From contig NZ_CADFDU010000004.1 in assembly GCF_902833045.1 (NCBI RefSeq), positions 1-64,000 of the forward strand: 64,000 bases of DNA, in the 5' to 3' direction. A program made the translations under genes and the position numbers. The notes under the pieces are model-generated. The model made no database searches and was not told the DNA's origin. It saw nothing but the letters and a program-made list of their open reading frames with translations. Positions 63,587 through 64,000 of the stretch are shown in pieces; positions within the stretch are counted from its first letter, which is position 1, and each line of letters opens with the position of its first letter. This DNA comes from Burkholderia sp. BCC0322 (GTDB lineage: Bacteria; Pseudomonadota; Gammaproteobacteria; Burkholderiales; Burkholderiaceae).

Positions 63587-64000
63587 ATGAATACGGCGCC
63601 CCTTCCCCCGCGGCTGAGCCGCGAAGAAAGTCGACTGCAGACCCGCGCACATTTGCTCGCCGCGGCAAAGCGGCTGTTTGTCGACCGCGGTTTCGGCGCC
63701 ACATCGCTCAGGGATATCGCGGCCGAGGCCGGCTACACGCAGGGCGCGTTCTATTCGAATTTCGCAAGCAAGGAAGAATTGTTCGTGGAGTTGATGCGGG
63801 AGCGATCGAAGTCGCAAGTGGCCGACATCGCCCGGGCGCTGAGCGACCCGTCCGCGACCGGGGACGACATATTGAATGCGCTGGAAGCCTGGTCGCGGAC
63901 CGTCGATGCCGAGCCCGAGTGGTCGGTCCTGGGCGTCGAGTTCAAGCTTCAGGGGCGGCGCAACCCGGCGTTCGCAGCGGCGTCGCAGGCGTTACTGGAC
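63587..64000 (+). CDS. TetR/AcrR-family regulator, 3' end outside the window
   Basis: N-terminal 138 codons of a TetR-type repressor. HTH: TRAHLLAAAKRLFVDRGFGA, TSLRDIAAEAGYTQGAFYSN and FASKEELFVELM. The start of the ligand-binding domain is visible but the protein runs off the edge. It is probably autoregulated by the two dyads upstream. Its targets lie either divergently (H-NS side) or beyond the window. Confidence 0.92.
   Translation, partial: MNTAPLPPRLSREESRLQTRAHLLAAAKRLFVDRGFGATSLRDIAAEAGYTQGAFYSNFASKEELFVELMRERSKSQVADIARALSDPSATGDDILNALEAWSRTVDAEPEWSVLGVEFKLQGRRNPAFAAASQALLD

Overview
The window looks like a replicon of the genus Burkholderia, probably the B. cepacia complex, and probably a secondary chromosome. 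The basis is its very high GC, strong G/C third-position bias, many LysR regulators, an OmpC-type porin, an H-NS-like protein, a MocR regulator and two FUSC pumps. The assignment is inference from composition and protein families.

Left part, 1-18,050: accessory and visibly lower in GC in most places. A co-directional run on the minus strand holds a 3-hydroxyacyl-CoA dehydrogenase, a family III CoA-transferase and a four-gene efflux set in the order YtcA-like lipoprotein, HlyD adaptor, FUSC pump, outer-membrane factor (the E. coli ytcA-mdtNOP order). A PqiA-type gene starts at the left edge. A high-GC pair follows: secreted creatininase-like protein and beta-propeller protein. Then comes a scar of mobile DNA: the 3' end of a group II intron, an IS3-type remnant fused to an IS110 remnant, and an intact Tn7-like module tniQ-tniB-tniA-tnsA-like without cargo. 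The TnsA-like subunit appears to have lost its nuclease residues. Next to it lies a 5'-truncated, frameshifted YbdG-type MscS gene.

Middle, 18,840-37,500: core-like DNA with a MocR regulator, an FdhF/YdeP molybdoenzyme and bestrophin, FUSC plus LysR, a DHA2-type MFS pump, small exported proteins, an orphan peptide-binding protein, a methyltransferase-like/glycosyltransferase-like pair, an Nramp transporter, a Tat-exported bicupin and a broken hipA.

37,489-44,874: an apparent operon for cell-wall dipeptide use. It contains an RpiR regulator with a large dyad operator, a DdpX/VanX D-Ala-D-Ala dipeptidase and a complete ABC importer (SBP, two permeases, two ATPases), followed by a GlsB/YeaQ protein and a strong terminator.

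Right part, 45,000-64,000: a class A beta-lactamase homologue whose catalytic Ser and Lys are gone, a degenerate LytM lipoprotein, a large unidentified lipoprotein behind a clear promoter with a LacI-type operator, a frameshifted TauE gene, several regulator/enzyme pairs, a porin, OpgC, an esterase, an FAD monooxygenase, an SDR, an H-NS-like protein and a TetR gene cut by the window end with two matching operator dyads.

No tRNA, rRNA or CRISPR array was recognised.
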